IMG/VR virus record: IMGVR_UViG_3300031857_000002
Span: 186,001 to 250,000 of that record
Length of the DNA: 64,000 nucleotides
Strand: one strand, 5' to 3'
Source of the DNA: a virus
Shown: one piece after another, positions 25,709 through 34,185 of the stretch
Numbering within the stretch: the stretch's first letter is position 1
How the letters are laid out: each line of letters opens with the position of its first letter
Program-made: the position numbers and the translations under genes
The notes under the pieces: generated by a model
The model's input: the letters and a program-made list of their open reading frames with translations, nothing else
What the model was told of the DNA's origin: nothing
Database searches by the model: none

Positions 25709-27153
25709 TTGCGCAGAGCCAGAGCCTTGCGTGTGGGTTTGCCATTGGGCTTTTTCATTGGACCTTTAACACCGCCCATTCTTGCGCAGAAACTCTTGCG
25801 ACGCTTGGCAGCTTTGGATCCAGGCTTGAGTTTTGAAGGCTTGGTTGTGACTGCTGTTTGTAGTTTAGAACCAGGATTCTCTCTACGATAGCTGGCCACA
25901 CCCTTGGCGTTGAGTCCGCCCTTGGCGCTCTTGCCTTCTTTACGACGCCAGGCTGCTGTTTCGTACAGCATGTGGTCATCCATGGCTTCAAATGTTTCCC
26001 ACACAAGATCAACACTTACGCCTTTCTTTCGAGCCATTTCCTCGGCTAACTGATCCATGGCTTCAAACATCTCATCCACTTCAGGATCTACTTCGTCTGA
26101 TGCTTCCTCTGAGTACATGTAATCCCACACACTAACCAACATTGACTTGGCCACTGCAATCTTTTCTTGACACCATTCAGGCAAGTTATCACCTGAGTTG
26201 ATTAGATCATCCAAGCCGTCAACTGCGCGATCAAGAGTTTCTAGGTTGTTTTCTACCATGCCTGCTTCGTCATCGTACTCGGGATTGTAGTCTTCTGCCA
26301 TGCCTTGTTGACCCGACATATCCATCAGTTGTCGAACATAGAAATTGTAATAACCACGACGGCTGTTGTATTCTCTATCGCCTAGCACAGTCTTTAATGC
26401 AGCCACAGCATCACTTGCTTCTGAACCCTGCATTATTTTTAATGCGTCAGTCACAAGTGAATCAACTCTTTGTGAACTTTCTGTCACACCTTTGTTGTGT
26501 GCTTTCCAGGCTGTGGCATAGGCAATTGATTTTTCTTTATCAGACAACTTGCCATCTTTGGCATAGCCTTTTTTGATATGCTTGACCATGCGTTCTGCTT
26601 TGGCACCTGGAGGTGCGGCTTCGTCTACACCGGCCTTTTTCTTTTTGGCAATGGCAATAGCAGCCTGTTGTGCAGGATTTGCGGCTTCCGCTACACTTTG
26701 CTTGGATTTAATAATATTTCTAATGTCTGTAGCATTTACCCAACGTTTGACTTCACTGCGTGGGTAATATGTCTTTGATCCATTGTTAGACGTAACACCT
26801 TCTAACTTTTTGGGGAAATTACCTATATGCAACACAAGTGTTCGTAATTCATTTGAAGTAATACCTAGTTTTTCTGCAATCTCTTGAAAGCTCCAGGTAG
26901 GCTCTCTCCAGTCTGGGTGTTTCATATTTCCTGGAATATGGATTCCTCTGAGCTCGGGGGTAGAATTAGTACTAGATGTAGATGGGGAATATGTACTATC
27001 AAAACCTTCTTCTACTGACTCAGCAGGCACACAGTTGTTCACACGCACACCACCCTTGACCTTGGTTTTAGGGTTGCCAATCTTTTTGCCTGTCCAACAT
27101 TTGGGATCCAAGCGGACTTTTTCTTCAGAAACAATAAAGTCATTAAATTTCAT
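25696..27153 (-). CDS. Modular head-associated protein with HTH and DUF6321-like C-terminus
   Basis: The 485-residue protein starts MKFNDFIVSEE, like T4 internal-protein leaders. It contains, in order, a K-x-CW...NNCVP motif (20-43), a short MerR/AlpA-like helix-turn-helix at about 80-140 (WSFQEIAEKLGIT ... YYPRSEVKRW), a Lys-rich KAERMVKHIKKGYAKDG block, an acidic helical region, and a basic C-terminus with RRKSFCARMGG and ALRKWNC, as in DUF6321. Basic and DNA-binding modules suggest it is packed with DNA in the head; that is inference. Confidence 0.68.
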   Translation of the reverse strand: MKFNDFIVSEEKVRLDPKCWTGKKIGNPKTKVKGGVRVNNCVPAESVEEGFDSTYSPSTSSTNSTPELRGIHIPGNMKHPDWREPTWSFQEIAEKLGITSNELRTLVLHIGNFPKKLEGVTSNNGSKTYYPRSEVKRWVNATDIRNIIKSKQSVAEAANPAQQAAIAIAKKKKAGVDEAAPPGAKAERMVKHIKKGYAKDGKLSDKEKSIAYATAWKAHNKGVTESSQRVDSLVTDALKIMQGSEASDAVAALKTVLGDREYNSRRGYYNFYVRQLMDMSGQQGMAEDYNPEYDDEAGMVENNLETLDRAVDGLDDLINSGDNLPEWCQEKIAVAKSMLVSVWDYMYSEEASDEVDPEVDEMFEAMDQLAEEMARKKGVSVDLVWETFEAMDDHMLYETAAWRRKEGKSAKGGLNAKGVASYRRENPGSKLQTAVTTKPSKLKPGSKAAKRRKSFCARMGGVKGPMKKPNGKPTRKALALRKWNC

Positions 27154-27671
27154 TATCTTGCCTTTTTGGGTTGTTGTGCAGGTTGCACAGCATGCGGTAC
27201 ATTTTTGTACACACGTCGAGCAGGATCGTACACAGTCCGTAACGGACCGGCTCCTGCTAGTTTTTTCATACGTGACAAGGCAGCATCAAATGCATCAGCA
27301 TCCATGTTGCCTACTTTTTCCTTGGACTCGTCAAACCAGTCGTCAGATTCATCGTCAGTCATGTCATCTGCTGGGTCTGAATCCGTCATGTCATCGGCAT
27401 CGCGATCATTGTAGTAGTCCCAGTCACTGTCGTAGTTTTGTGGATCGGGTGCAATGGGTGGTCGAGCGTCTTCTGGCATCATGCCGTGAGTTTTAACATG
27501 TGTATCTAGGTCATCACGCTGTTTAGACAGTTGTTGAATCAGTTGTTTGTTGCCAGTTTGTATTGCTTGTCTAAGTTTTTCTTGAATAGCATCTGCTTGA
27601 TCATGATAGTCATTCATTCGCATTGGCCCAGGAACTTTGACATCTTCGTCTATAATGTGATTGATTTTCAT
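27153..27671 (-). CDS. Hypothetical acidic protein with capsid-leader-like N-terminus
   Basis: The 172-residue protein starts MKINHIIDED (I-x-E near residue 9) and has helical N- and C-terminal parts around a very acidic Asp-rich centre (~85-120). No known domain is recognised. The start overlaps the upstream stop and its own stop overlaps the next start (TAATG), so it belongs to the head-protein operon. Confidence 0.6.
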   Translation of the reverse strand: MKINHIIDEDVKVPGPMRMNDYHDQADAIQEKLRQAIQTGNKQLIQQLSKQRDDLDTHVKTHGMMPEDARPPIAPDPQNYDSDWDYYNDRDADDMTDSDPADDMTDDESDDWFDESKEKVGNMDADAFDAALSRMKKLAGAGPLRTVYDPARRVYKNVPHAVQPAQQPKKAR

Positions 27672-29008
27672 TGTGGTAGTCCTGCTAGTTCACGCATGCG
27701 GCGTAGTTGTTGTGATTCATATGTACCAGTTCTAATTGCATCACCTTTTTGTTGAGCAGTGGCCTGACGCAGTTGATCTCTAGTGCGTCGAGCTTGGTCC
27801 AAGTCACTTACATTGGCAGGTAACGGAGGTTCTTCTTCAGCATCCACTGCACTCAGCTTGGTTGGTATGGGACTATCTGTCTTGGGCGGTGCAGGCTCAC
27901 CAAACAAGTCTGCCTGACTTTGATCCACATCAGGTTCAACAGGTTCCCCAAACTTGGCAGGCAATTCCGTGTCCTGTTGTGACACAGGCGGATTTGTAAG
28001 TGGTTGTGCCACAGGCGGATTTGTGAGTTGCTGTGTCATTTGACTCATGGCAGCACTTGTGCTAGGTTTGTCAAGTATGTCTATCGTGGGCATGGGTGCT
28101 GGTGCAGGTTTGACCATGGGTACGGTGGCGCCTAATGGTTTAAATGTACTGGAACCTGACTTGAGCTTTGCTGGCTCAGGGGCAGGTTTGCGCTGTTCAG
28201 CATCTGCGGCACGTTGTTGAGTCTTTTCTGCACGACCAGTTGATCCAACAGTTCCACTGCCATAACTTCTGGTATCTGTATCTGTGTCAGATTTTTTACT
28301 GCTGTCTGAGTCTTTCTTACGCTCAGGCTCTGCGCCTGTTTGACGATGCATGGCATCAAGCTCTCGACTGAGCTTGTCTAGTTCATCACTTAGGGCGTCG
28401 TTTTCGTCATCCAAGCTGCCTATCTTTTTGCTCTGCTGACGGTTAACATCACGCATTTGCACATCAATGTCGTCTTGGCGTTGATTGATTTTTGCTTGTG
28501 CTTGTAGTTCTTGCCCTGTGTTTTTTTGCACATCCATGTCGTACATGAGCAAGGCCTCCATGTCGCTCTGTGCCTGTGGGTACTTGGCATAGGCCTGACG
28601 TAGTGCTGTGCTCAATGCGGCACTGCGCACCGATCCACGGTCTAGATCAGAGTTTTTTTTAGAATCGCGTTCTAACAAGTTGGGCTGTTGTGCTGTGCCT
28701 GTTCTGCGACCTAGTTTTTGTAGCAATGAGTTAAACTTGTCCCCACGACTCATGACATCGTACACAAATGCATAACGATCCTGGTCTGCAGGCAAGGTAT
28801 CATAGTAGTTGGCCACTGCTTCAATATCAGCATCATCTAGTTCAATCACTTGATTGTTGCCAAAGTCCAACTGTAGGTTTCTGCTGAGTCTTGGGCGTTT
28901 GTTTACATAGGCTCTGTGTAGCAGGGCAAAGTTGCCTGTGCCCATGGCTCTACTGCCTGGTGGCCCAAACCCAAATTCCATCAGAGTGACAACGTCTGTT
29001 ATTTTCAT
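27668..29008 (-). CDS. Coiled-coil and Pro-rich head-associated protein
   Basis: The 446-residue protein starts MKITDVVTLMEFG, with L-x-E at residues 9-11 matching a gp21-type cleavage site. Residues ~15-100 look globular, ~130-230 are helical/coiled coil with Gln/Asp repeats, ~230-400 are Pro/Thr/Ser-rich with two copies of PPVAQPLTN-like units, and the C-terminal ~45 residues are helical (QLRRMRELAGLPQ). The closing RMRELAG pattern recurs in other proteins of this operon (RMKKLAG, RLSQLAG). An AATAAATA octamer lies 7 nt upstream of the ATG. Confidence 0.6.
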   Translation of the reverse strand: MKITDVVTLMEFGFGPPGSRAMGTGNFALLHRAYVNKRPRLSRNLQLDFGNNQVIELDDADIEAVANYYDTLPADQDRYAFVYDVMSRGDKFNSLLQKLGRRTGTAQQPNLLERDSKKNSDLDRGSVRSAALSTALRQAYAKYPQAQSDMEALLMYDMDVQKNTGQELQAQAKINQRQDDIDVQMRDVNRQQSKKIGSLDDENDALSDELDKLSRELDAMHRQTGAEPERKKDSDSSKKSDTDTDTRSYGSGTVGSTGRAEKTQQRAADAEQRKPAPEPAKLKSGSSTFKPLGATVPMVKPAPAPMPTIDILDKPSTSAAMSQMTQQLTNPPVAQPLTNPPVSQQDTELPAKFGEPVEPDVDQSQADLFGEPAPPKTDSPIPTKLSAVDAEEEPPLPANVSDLDQARRTRDQLRQATAQQKGDAIRTGTYESQQLRRMRELAGLPQ

Positions 29009-29015
29009 GATATGT

Positions 29016-29023
29016 TATTTATT
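29016..29023 (-). promoter_or_regulatory. Late-promoter-like AATAAATA octamer
   Basis: It ends 7 nt before the ATG at 29008, between two head-associated genes. Confidence 0.45.
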
Positions 29024-29456
29024 TGCTTTTAATTCCAGCCAGTTGACTTAGTCTTGCAAGCTCTTGATCAGTTAAGGGTTTGTCTAGCTTGGGAACTTTT
29101 GGCTTGACATTGGTGGGATAGTATGCTGACTTTGCACGATTTTTTGTGCCTAGAATCTGCTGTGCTGGCACTCGAACGCCTTCGTCTAGATTCAATTCAC
29201 TGTGCGGGAAAGCAATATAACTGTTGCCATTTTCGTCACCTGTGCGTATTACAAACACACCTGCATCGTCGTCACCAGACTCGTCTTGACCTATTTCCCA
29301 GCCCATTGCGGCCAGGGTTTGTTGTGCTCGGGCCATTTGTTGTTCTGTGCCATTCCACCATTGTGCAGCCAACTGCCGTAGAATGTGTTCTTCGTCAGGC
29401 TCACGATCGTCGCCACCAGGTGGGGCAAATTCTTTTAAAATTTGGTCAATATTCAT
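29019..29456 (-). CDS. Hypothetical protein with capsid-leader-like N-terminus
   Basis: The 145-residue protein starts MNIDQILKEF (L-x-E at 7-9). It has an acidic helical N-terminal half, a beta segment with AGVFVIRTGDENGNSYIAF, and a C-terminal RLSQLAGIKSK resembling the tails of neighbouring proteins. No catalytic motif. The start overlaps the upstream stop (TAATG). Confidence 0.6.
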   Translation of the reverse strand: MNIDQILKEFAPPGGDDREPDEEHILRQLAAQWWNGTEQQMARAQQTLAAMGWEIGQDESGDDDAGVFVIRTGDENGNSYIAFPHSELNLDEGVRVPAQQILGTKNRAKSAYYPTNVKPKVPKLDKPLTDQELARLSQLAGIKSK

Positions 29457-29995
29457 TATCGTATCCCCGCTGCCGACTGCAGAGCCAAAGTTTCGGGTGT
29501 GGGCTTGTGAACTTTCTTAGGCTCAATGCCTGCGGCTGTGCGTACTGAATTTAGATCATCTTCGTGAGTGGCACGATAATCAGCTGGGGTTAACGGCACA
29601 GTTTCGGTCATGGCTTCCACTGACCAAGGCTGTGTCTTGCCGTCATAACGCATGGTCCAGTCTTTGGCATCAAACTCTGTGAGTGTGCCTAGGTCTTCAA
29701 TCAGTGTGCCTACCTGCTTGGCCACATTGGGTCTGCGACGCAGTTCTGCGTACACTAGATATCGACTGGGTTTGATTTCGCCCGGGCTACGGTCCGCGTC
29801 CAGCACAAAATCATAGCCCTTTTCAAACCATGAAACTAGATCTTTTGCTGCCTGTAGATCACGCACAAAAAAGCTCACTACCACAATGTCATCATCGTCG
29901 CCCATTTTTGATGCAAATTCATCAATATGAACGGTGCTTTTCATTATGCCTTCTAGGTCTTTGTACTGTAGGCCTTCTAACAAGTGTCTAAACAT
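29456..29995 (-). CDS. Conserved T4-like marine-phage protein
   Basis: The 179-residue protein starts MFRHLLEGLQ with LLE|G, a fit to an L-x-E cleavage site; a second ATG 18 codons in is possible. It has an alpha/beta domain (DDIVVVSFFVRDLQAAKDLV) and a C-terminal TPETLALQSAAGI like the other LAG-type tails. I recognise it as a family of unknown function seen in marine T4-like phages, with modest confidence. Confidence 0.6.
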   Translation of the reverse strand: MFRHLLEGLQYKDLEGIMKSTVHIDEFASKMGDDDDIVVVSFFVRDLQAAKDLVSWFEKGYDFVLDADRSPGEIKPSRYLVYAELRRRPNVAKQVGTLIEDLGTLTEFDAKDWTMRYDGKTQPWSVEAMTETVPLTPADYRATHEDDLNSVRTAAGIEPKKVHKPTPETLALQSAAGIR

Positions 29996-30594
29996 TATAC
30001 TACTCCTGGTGCTGGTGCTTGTGGCTGGCCGGGCACAGCAGCCAAGTCTTGTTGTGCGTTTTCTGCCTTGGCATCGCTTTGCGTTTCTTGTTTGTCAAGA
30101 TCCTGCTCATAGGCATTGTCCAATTCTTCTAGATCAATGTCTTGATCTTCCATTTCGATTGATCCTGTTTTGATGTCGCTCATTAGGCTTTTGGGCATAA
30201 CAATCTCCACCAGCCACACAGGCTTTTTCACAATCTTGGCCTTGTGTGTGCCAGGAATATAATCCGACGGATCTGTAATCTTTATTGGGATTTTCATTTC
30301 TACTCTGCGATAATTAACTTCGCAATCAAATGGCAATAATCTTTTTCCGCCTCTGGGATCAGGCATGAGTTTTTCGGGCCACATAAATGTACAGCCCACA
30401 CGATATTTTGTTATTTCTGGACCGGCAACCAATTCACCAATCTCCCAGTTTTTAAATGCGTAGATGTCTACTTCGTCCAGCACACGCTCAAAGTCCAACA
30501 GCGTGGTGATTGAACCATCGCTCATGTAGATATCGCGGATGTTGTCGGCTACTTGCCAGTAGTCTGAGTGGTCTTTAAAGAGTTCTTTGTCCAT
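29995..30594 (-). CDS. Conserved hypothetical protein with acidic tail
   Basis: The 199-residue protein is mostly beta (residues ~40-140) with a strongly acidic, Gln/Ala-rich C-terminal tail (~145-199). No catalytic or membrane motif is apparent. It is the first gene of the head-protein operon, with TAAATA 7 nt before its ATG. The acidic tail resembles scaffold or DNA-mimic segments; function unknown. Confidence 0.6.
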   Translation of the reverse strand: MDKELFKDHSDYWQVADNIRDIYMSDGSITTLLDFERVLDEVDIYAFKNWEIGELVAGPEITKYRVGCTFMWPEKLMPDPRGGKRLLPFDCEVNYRRVEMKIPIKITDPSDYIPGTHKAKIVKKPVWLVEIVMPKSLMSDIKTGSIEMEDQDIDLEELDNAYEQDLDKQETQSDAKAENAQQDLAAVPGQPQAPAPGVV

Positions 30595-30601
30595 GGTTGT
30601 A

Positions 30602-30607
30602 TATTTA
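30602..30607 (-). promoter_or_regulatory. Late-promoter-like TAAATA element
   Basis: CTAAATATA with core 7 nt upstream of ATG 30594, in the divergent region facing phoH. Confidence 0.45.
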
Positions 30608-30714
30608 GCACAACGGGACTCAAGGTGTATTTTGCTTTCACGTTCAACAAAGCCTAATACTTATACCAATAATCCACGGAAATCTGTCCACATATCTTGA
30701 AATTTCTACACCCG

Positions 30715-30720
30715 TAAATA
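30715..30720 (+). promoter_or_regulatory. Late-promoter-like TAAATA element for phoH
   Basis: CGTAAATAA lies 38 nt upstream of the phoH start in the 164-bp divergent gap. I see no consensus sigma-70 pair in this gap. Confidence 0.4.
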
Positions 30721-30758
30721 ACAGGTCCGAGAGGACTAACCCCATAGGAGAATTACAC

Positions 30759-31499
30759 TTGAGTAGAAATCGCGCTGCGAAAGCACAAAACAAACGTATG
30801 ATACAATCTGTAGAAAACACCATCAGCTTTACCCAACAAGCACCTAGAGTGGCTAATCGCCGCATAGACCTGATCCCTCGCACACGAAATCAGGAGAAGT
30901 TGGTGTTGGCTCTACAAGATGAAAGTCAGCACATTGTGGTCACAGTAGGACCTGCAGGTACTGGTAAGACTTATCTTGCTATGCAGGCCGCTGTCAAAGC
31001 CTTGAAAGAGGGGCAATGCGATAGGATAGTAATGACACGTCCGGCCGTGGGCGTAGAAGGAGAACAACACGGATTTTTACCAGGTAACTTAGTGGCCAAA
31101 ATGGAGCCATGGACTCGTCCCTTGTTGGATGTCATGCGAGAATATTATCGCCCTCAGGACATCGTAACCATGATAGAAGATCAGGTAGTGGAGATTGCGC
31201 CTCTGGCATTCATGCGCGGCCGCACCTTTAAAAACAGTTGGATTATAGCCGATGAAATGCAAAACGCAACTCCGGCCCAGGCCAAGATGTTAATGACCCG
31301 CATAGGAACGAACAGTAAGATAGTGATCACAGGAGACGTTGAACAAGCAGACCGTTCAAACGGCGACAACGGCCTGTTGGATCTATGTGAACGATTGGCA
31401 GCTACTTCAGTAGCAGGGATTGCTGTTTGTGCTCTAGAAGCACGTGATGTACAGCGTCATAAGATAATTGGATCAGTGTTGAAATTGTACGCAGATTAG
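30759..31499 (+). CDS. phoH: PhoH-like ATPase
   Basis: The 246-residue protein is a PhoH-type P-loop NTPase: Walker A GPAGTGKT at 64-71, an EGEQHGFLPG region, Walker B-like IIADEMQNAT, and ITGDVEQAD. Such genes are common in marine T4-like phages; the cellular role is not settled (RNA handling has been proposed). A TTG start at 30759 is chosen because AGGAG lies 8 nt upstream; the first ATG is 13 codons later. The stop overlaps the convergent HAD gene by 4 bp. Confidence 0.9.
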   Translation: MSRNRAAKAQNKRMIQSVENTISFTQQAPRVANRRIDLIPRTRNQEKLVLALQDESQHIVVTVGPAGTGKTYLAMQAAVKALKEGQCDRIVMTRPAVGVEGEQHGFLPGNLVAKMEPWTRPLLDVMREYYRPQDIVTMIEDQVVEIAPLAFMRGRTFKNSWIIADEMQNATPAQAKMLMTRIGTNSKIVITGDVEQADRSNGDNGLLDLCERLAATSVAGIAVCALEARDVQRHKIIGSVLKLYAD

Positions 31500-32110
31500 G
31501 AGGTGATTATCGCGTAAATTTCCCGCCAATTTTTTACAACCGGAATTTGCTTGTTGGCATGCGACATATTATGCCCATGCTCCATAAGGATGCTACGTAG
31601 ACCCAATGCGTGACCAACTTCAGCATTTTCCGGCTTGTCTTCTACCCACCAGCAACCTGAGTCACGATACTCAGCCAGTGCTTCATGCTTGTCTGCTCCG
31701 GTGTCCAAACAAACAACCCGCTCAAACGCAGTAGGACCAAACAACTTGTTCAGGTTCATTTCGCGCAGTTTGCCTGCTGATGGGTCTAGACTCAGACTAG
31801 TGACGCAGTGGAACACATAGCCGTGTTCTTCGTGCAGGCGTTTGACCCAGTACATGGCATCACGCAAGGGAGGTAAGAACCCAATTGCAGCCGACTCATT
31901 AAAGATCTTGATCAGTTTGCGACCTTGAGGGTGGTCTATGTTGTAGCGACGTCCAATGTCGTATTCAAACTCGCTACCGGCTTGTTTTACAAATCCGTGT
32001 GTTTCCATCCAGATACTAAATGCATACTCCCAGTTAAGCAGTACGCCATCAGCATCAACTAGGATCACTTGCTGACTCAACAGCGGGTTTGGGTTCTTCA
32101 GGTTTGACAA
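31496..32110 (-). CDS. HAD-superfamily phosphatase/5'-nucleotidase-like
   Basis: The 204-residue protein has HAD motifs: DADG with D19 and D21 (nucleophile and acid), a CVTSLS motif II, a conserved Lys in GADKHEAL, and WWVEDKPENAEVG as motif IV. It likely removes phosphate from a nucleotide or other small molecule. Its ATG overlaps the 3' end of the upstream 102-residue gene by 56 nt, which is long for this genome, so a later GTG/TTG start is possible. Confidence 0.8.
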   Translation of the reverse strand: MSNLKNPNPLLSQQVILVDADGVLLNWEYAFSIWMETHGFVKQAGSEFEYDIGRRYNIDHPQGRKLIKIFNESAAIGFLPPLRDAMYWVKRLHEEHGYVFHCVTSLSLDPSAGKLREMNLNKLFGPTAFERVVCLDTGADKHEALAEYRDSGCWWVEDKPENAEVGHALGLRSILMEHGHNMSHANKQIPVVKNWREIYAIITS

Positions 32111-32363
32111 TTTCGTATCCGTTTTCGTTGAACAAGCGTTCTATGGTACTTGCGTAGTGTTGATGATAATAACCGACTACTCGATCCCAGTCACGGGGAA
32201 CAACAGTACCATTCATTGTGCATTTTACTACAGAAAGCTTCTTGAAGTCAAGTATAACGTTACAGGTTTGGAGGTCTGAATTTTTAATTTTCTTGGCCAC
32301 AGCCATTACTTCATCAATCTTGCCGCCCGGACGTGTAACATAGGTAAGTATAAGGTATCTCAT
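32055..32363 (-). CDS. Conserved small protein of marine T4-like phages
   Basis: The 102-residue protein starts at ATG 32363 (MRYLILTYVTRPGGK); a longer frame would run through the divergent gene and is rejected. It is alpha/beta with a Pro/Glu-rich tail. I recognise the family only as a conserved phage protein of unknown function, usually near replication genes. A TAAATA element is 5 nt upstream. Confidence 0.7.
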   Translation of the reverse strand: MRYLILTYVTRPGGKIDEVMAVAKKIKNSDLQTCNVILDFKKLSVVKCTMNGTVVPRDWDRVVGYYHQHYASTIERLFNENGYEIVKPEEPKPAVESASDPS

Positions 32364-32368
32364 AGGAA

Positions 32369-32374
32369 TATTTA
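32369..32374 (-). promoter_or_regulatory. Late-promoter-like TAAATA element
   Basis: The core is 5 nt before ATG 32363, in the 14-bp gap between divergent genes. Confidence 0.35.
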
Positions 32375-32377
32375 CAC

Positions 32378-33046
32378 ATGTCGTTGCCTCTGCCATTTTT
32401 TTCTCAATATGAATGCCGAAATGAAACACTAGAAGTTTTTGCATCGGACCGTCGAGGAATAGTAGAATACAAGATAAACAATCTTGGATATCGCAACAAT
32501 ATTGATTATTTAGAATCTGACACTGAAGTAGGAGCATATTTTGGATCAAGTATTACAACTGCAATTGGTGTGCCCTTGAATCATGGATTTCCTCACATTA
32601 GTGCAACCAATTTGAATTCAAAGTGTTATCAATTTGGGCAAGGTTGTATGATGGTAGACAATCAAGAAAGTCTGCGGCTTCTGAAAGAAGTGTTGTCTAG
32701 TAGCTTGAATCCTCGATATTTTGTAATACAATTTATAAATCTTGGTCGCAGATACAATTACGAAAACGGTAGAGCAACCATGGAAGACAATGCTGACGAC
32801 AATATTAAATTATTTCATCAAACATTTAAAGAAATTGAAGAACTATTGAAAAATCAACCCTGGTGTTTTATAGGCACAGACAATGCAGGAGTTGATGTTG
32901 GCGACTATATAACAAAACACGCACACTGCGTGAAGTGGAATCTAAAATTTGTTGATCTTGCTGGGGTCGGAGAACACCCAGGATTCAAATGGCATCAAAT
33001 GATTGCCGCTGGTATTGTAAATAATTTACAAAAACAATTGTCTTAA
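32378..33046 (+). CDS. SGNH-like protein (diverged)
   Basis: The 222-residue plus-strand protein aligns by eye with the minus-strand gene at 33634 and with the SGNH protein at 20632: GIVEYKINNLGYRN, then GAYFGSSITTAIG where the hydrolase has GDSFT, and a following NHGFP. The C-terminus has HPGFKWH in place of the DxxH block. The Asp before the nucleophile Ser is lost, so activity is uncertain. It overlaps the convergent gene at 33026 by 21 nt. It may bind rather than cut its ligand. Confidence 0.6.
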   Translation: MSLPLPFFSQYECRNETLEVFASDRRGIVEYKINNLGYRNNIDYLESDTEVGAYFGSSITTAIGVPLNHGFPHISATNLNSKCYQFGQGCMMVDNQESLRLLKEVLSSSLNPRYFVIQFINLGRRYNYENGRATMEDNADDNIKLFHQTFKEIEELLKNQPWCFIGTDNAGVDVGDYITKHAHCVKWNLKFVDLAGVGEHPGFKWHQMIAAGIVNNLQKQLS

Positions 33047-33655
33047 TCGATCATTCTTGCTGATCCATAGGTCGTAACCTGCTGCCAGTTTCTCATAATC
33101 TTTAACTTTACACTGACACACAGTTTCAACTATGTTGTAAAAAATTGATCGGTCAAACAGATCTTGTAGGTATAGTGGTTCTAGCAGAGTATTATTCCTC
33201 CAAGACCTTATATTTTTTGTCCAGTTTATTTCACAAGCATCAACTATGTTACTTGCATTTAACTTAGATTGTATAGGTTCTGTGTACGATGATTTCATAA
33301 AGTCTGCCATTCGCACCCGATCATTGGCAAATCTTTTAAACAAAAAAATATCCACGATGTCACGTGACATCGCATCTGGATAATCTATATAATATAGTTT
33401 ATGTGCAATCTTTGGGTAATAATCTAAATAATAATGCGTATTTTCAACCGGCAAGGTGTTAGATGAATCAACTGAGGCATTGCTGTTAAAGTAGTCTGCC
33501 TTGGTAATATGTTTAAATGTACTTGATAACTCTACCACTCCGTTGTTGCGTATTGTATAAGCAGACGACCCTGATAGTTGGTCCGAGCAAATGCCTGCTA
33601 AAAAATCGCCGGCACTTCCGCCATTGAAACAAATTATTGCTTGAATAGTTTGCAT
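33026..33655 (-). CDS. Sulfotransferase-like protein (low confidence)
   Basis: The 209-residue protein begins with IICFNGGSAGDFLAGIC, the same strand-loop-helix opening as the other sulfotransferase-like proteins here. No firm second motif is visible. It overlaps the SGNH-like gene at 33634 by 22 nt, so a sulfotransferase-like/SGNH-like pair is repeated away from the main cluster. Confidence 0.45.
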   Translation of the reverse strand: MQTIQAIICFNGGSAGDFLAGICSDQLSGSSAYTIRNNGVVELSSTFKHITKADYFNSNASVDSSNTLPVENTHYYLDYYPKIAHKLYYIDYPDAMSRDIVDIFLFKRFANDRVRMADFMKSSYTEPIQSKLNASNIVDACEINWTKNIRSWRNNTLLEPLYLQDLFDRSIFYNIVETVCQCKVKDYEKLAAGYDLWISKNDRLRQLFL

Positions 33656-34185
33656 AACAACTTGTATGTAATTAGATGTGTACTAATACCCATGTGTGTG
33701 TTGCTAACGTCGGTATCAACATTAGGAACACCCGAAAAACAATTTTTATAAGACATTTTGTCTCCGCAAAATGCCTGTATAAATCCCAACTTGCTTAGTT
33801 GTCTGCTATAAAGATCTAGAGATTCGGTATTTCTGTTAACCCAGTATACAAATTTTTTTGTTGCCTTGTTAAAAGCAGAAGAGTGCAGATAATTGTCAAC
33901 GATTAAAAACACATCATCGTTATTGTAAATCCCAGCTAACCCATAATTGTGGGACAAAGGAAACATGGACGGAAATATATAATTGTGTGCTACTCCAATG
34001 CCAAATACTGAACTACACCCAAAAAACGCATGATCGGGCACAAAGTCAAAATCCACCAACGAGCGAAACCCTTGTTGGTTAAATTGATAATCAATTATTC
34101 CAGTCTGATCCAAACCAAATTGATTAACAGTTTGGCCTTGACAGCGAATCATTCCCGGAACATGGTTGGTTACCCAAGTTGACAT
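33634..34185 (-). CDS. SGNH-like protein (diverged, short)
   Basis: The 183-residue protein shares GIIDYQFNQQGFRS and AFFGCSSVFGIGV with the proteins at 32378 and 20632. The catalytic block reads GCSS, again without the Asp, and the C-terminus has NTHMG. Catalysis is doubtful. It overlaps the clamp-loader gene by 16 nt, and so seems inserted into the replication block. Confidence 0.55.
   Translation of the reverse strand: MSTWVTNHVPGMIRCQGQTVNQFGLDQTGIIDYQFNQQGFRSLVDFDFVPDHAFFGCSSVFGIGVAHNYIFPSMFPLSHNYGLAGIYNNDDVFLIVDNYLHSSAFNKATKKFVYWVNRNTESLDLYSRQLSKLGFIQAFCGDKMSYKNCFSGVPNVDTDVSNTHMGISTHLITYKLLCKLFKQ

Noticed and set aside
30595-30758. Possible tRNA or small RNA in the largest intergenic gap
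   Set aside because: No cloverleaf or strong hairpin is visible; the region is explained by two divergent promoters and leaders.
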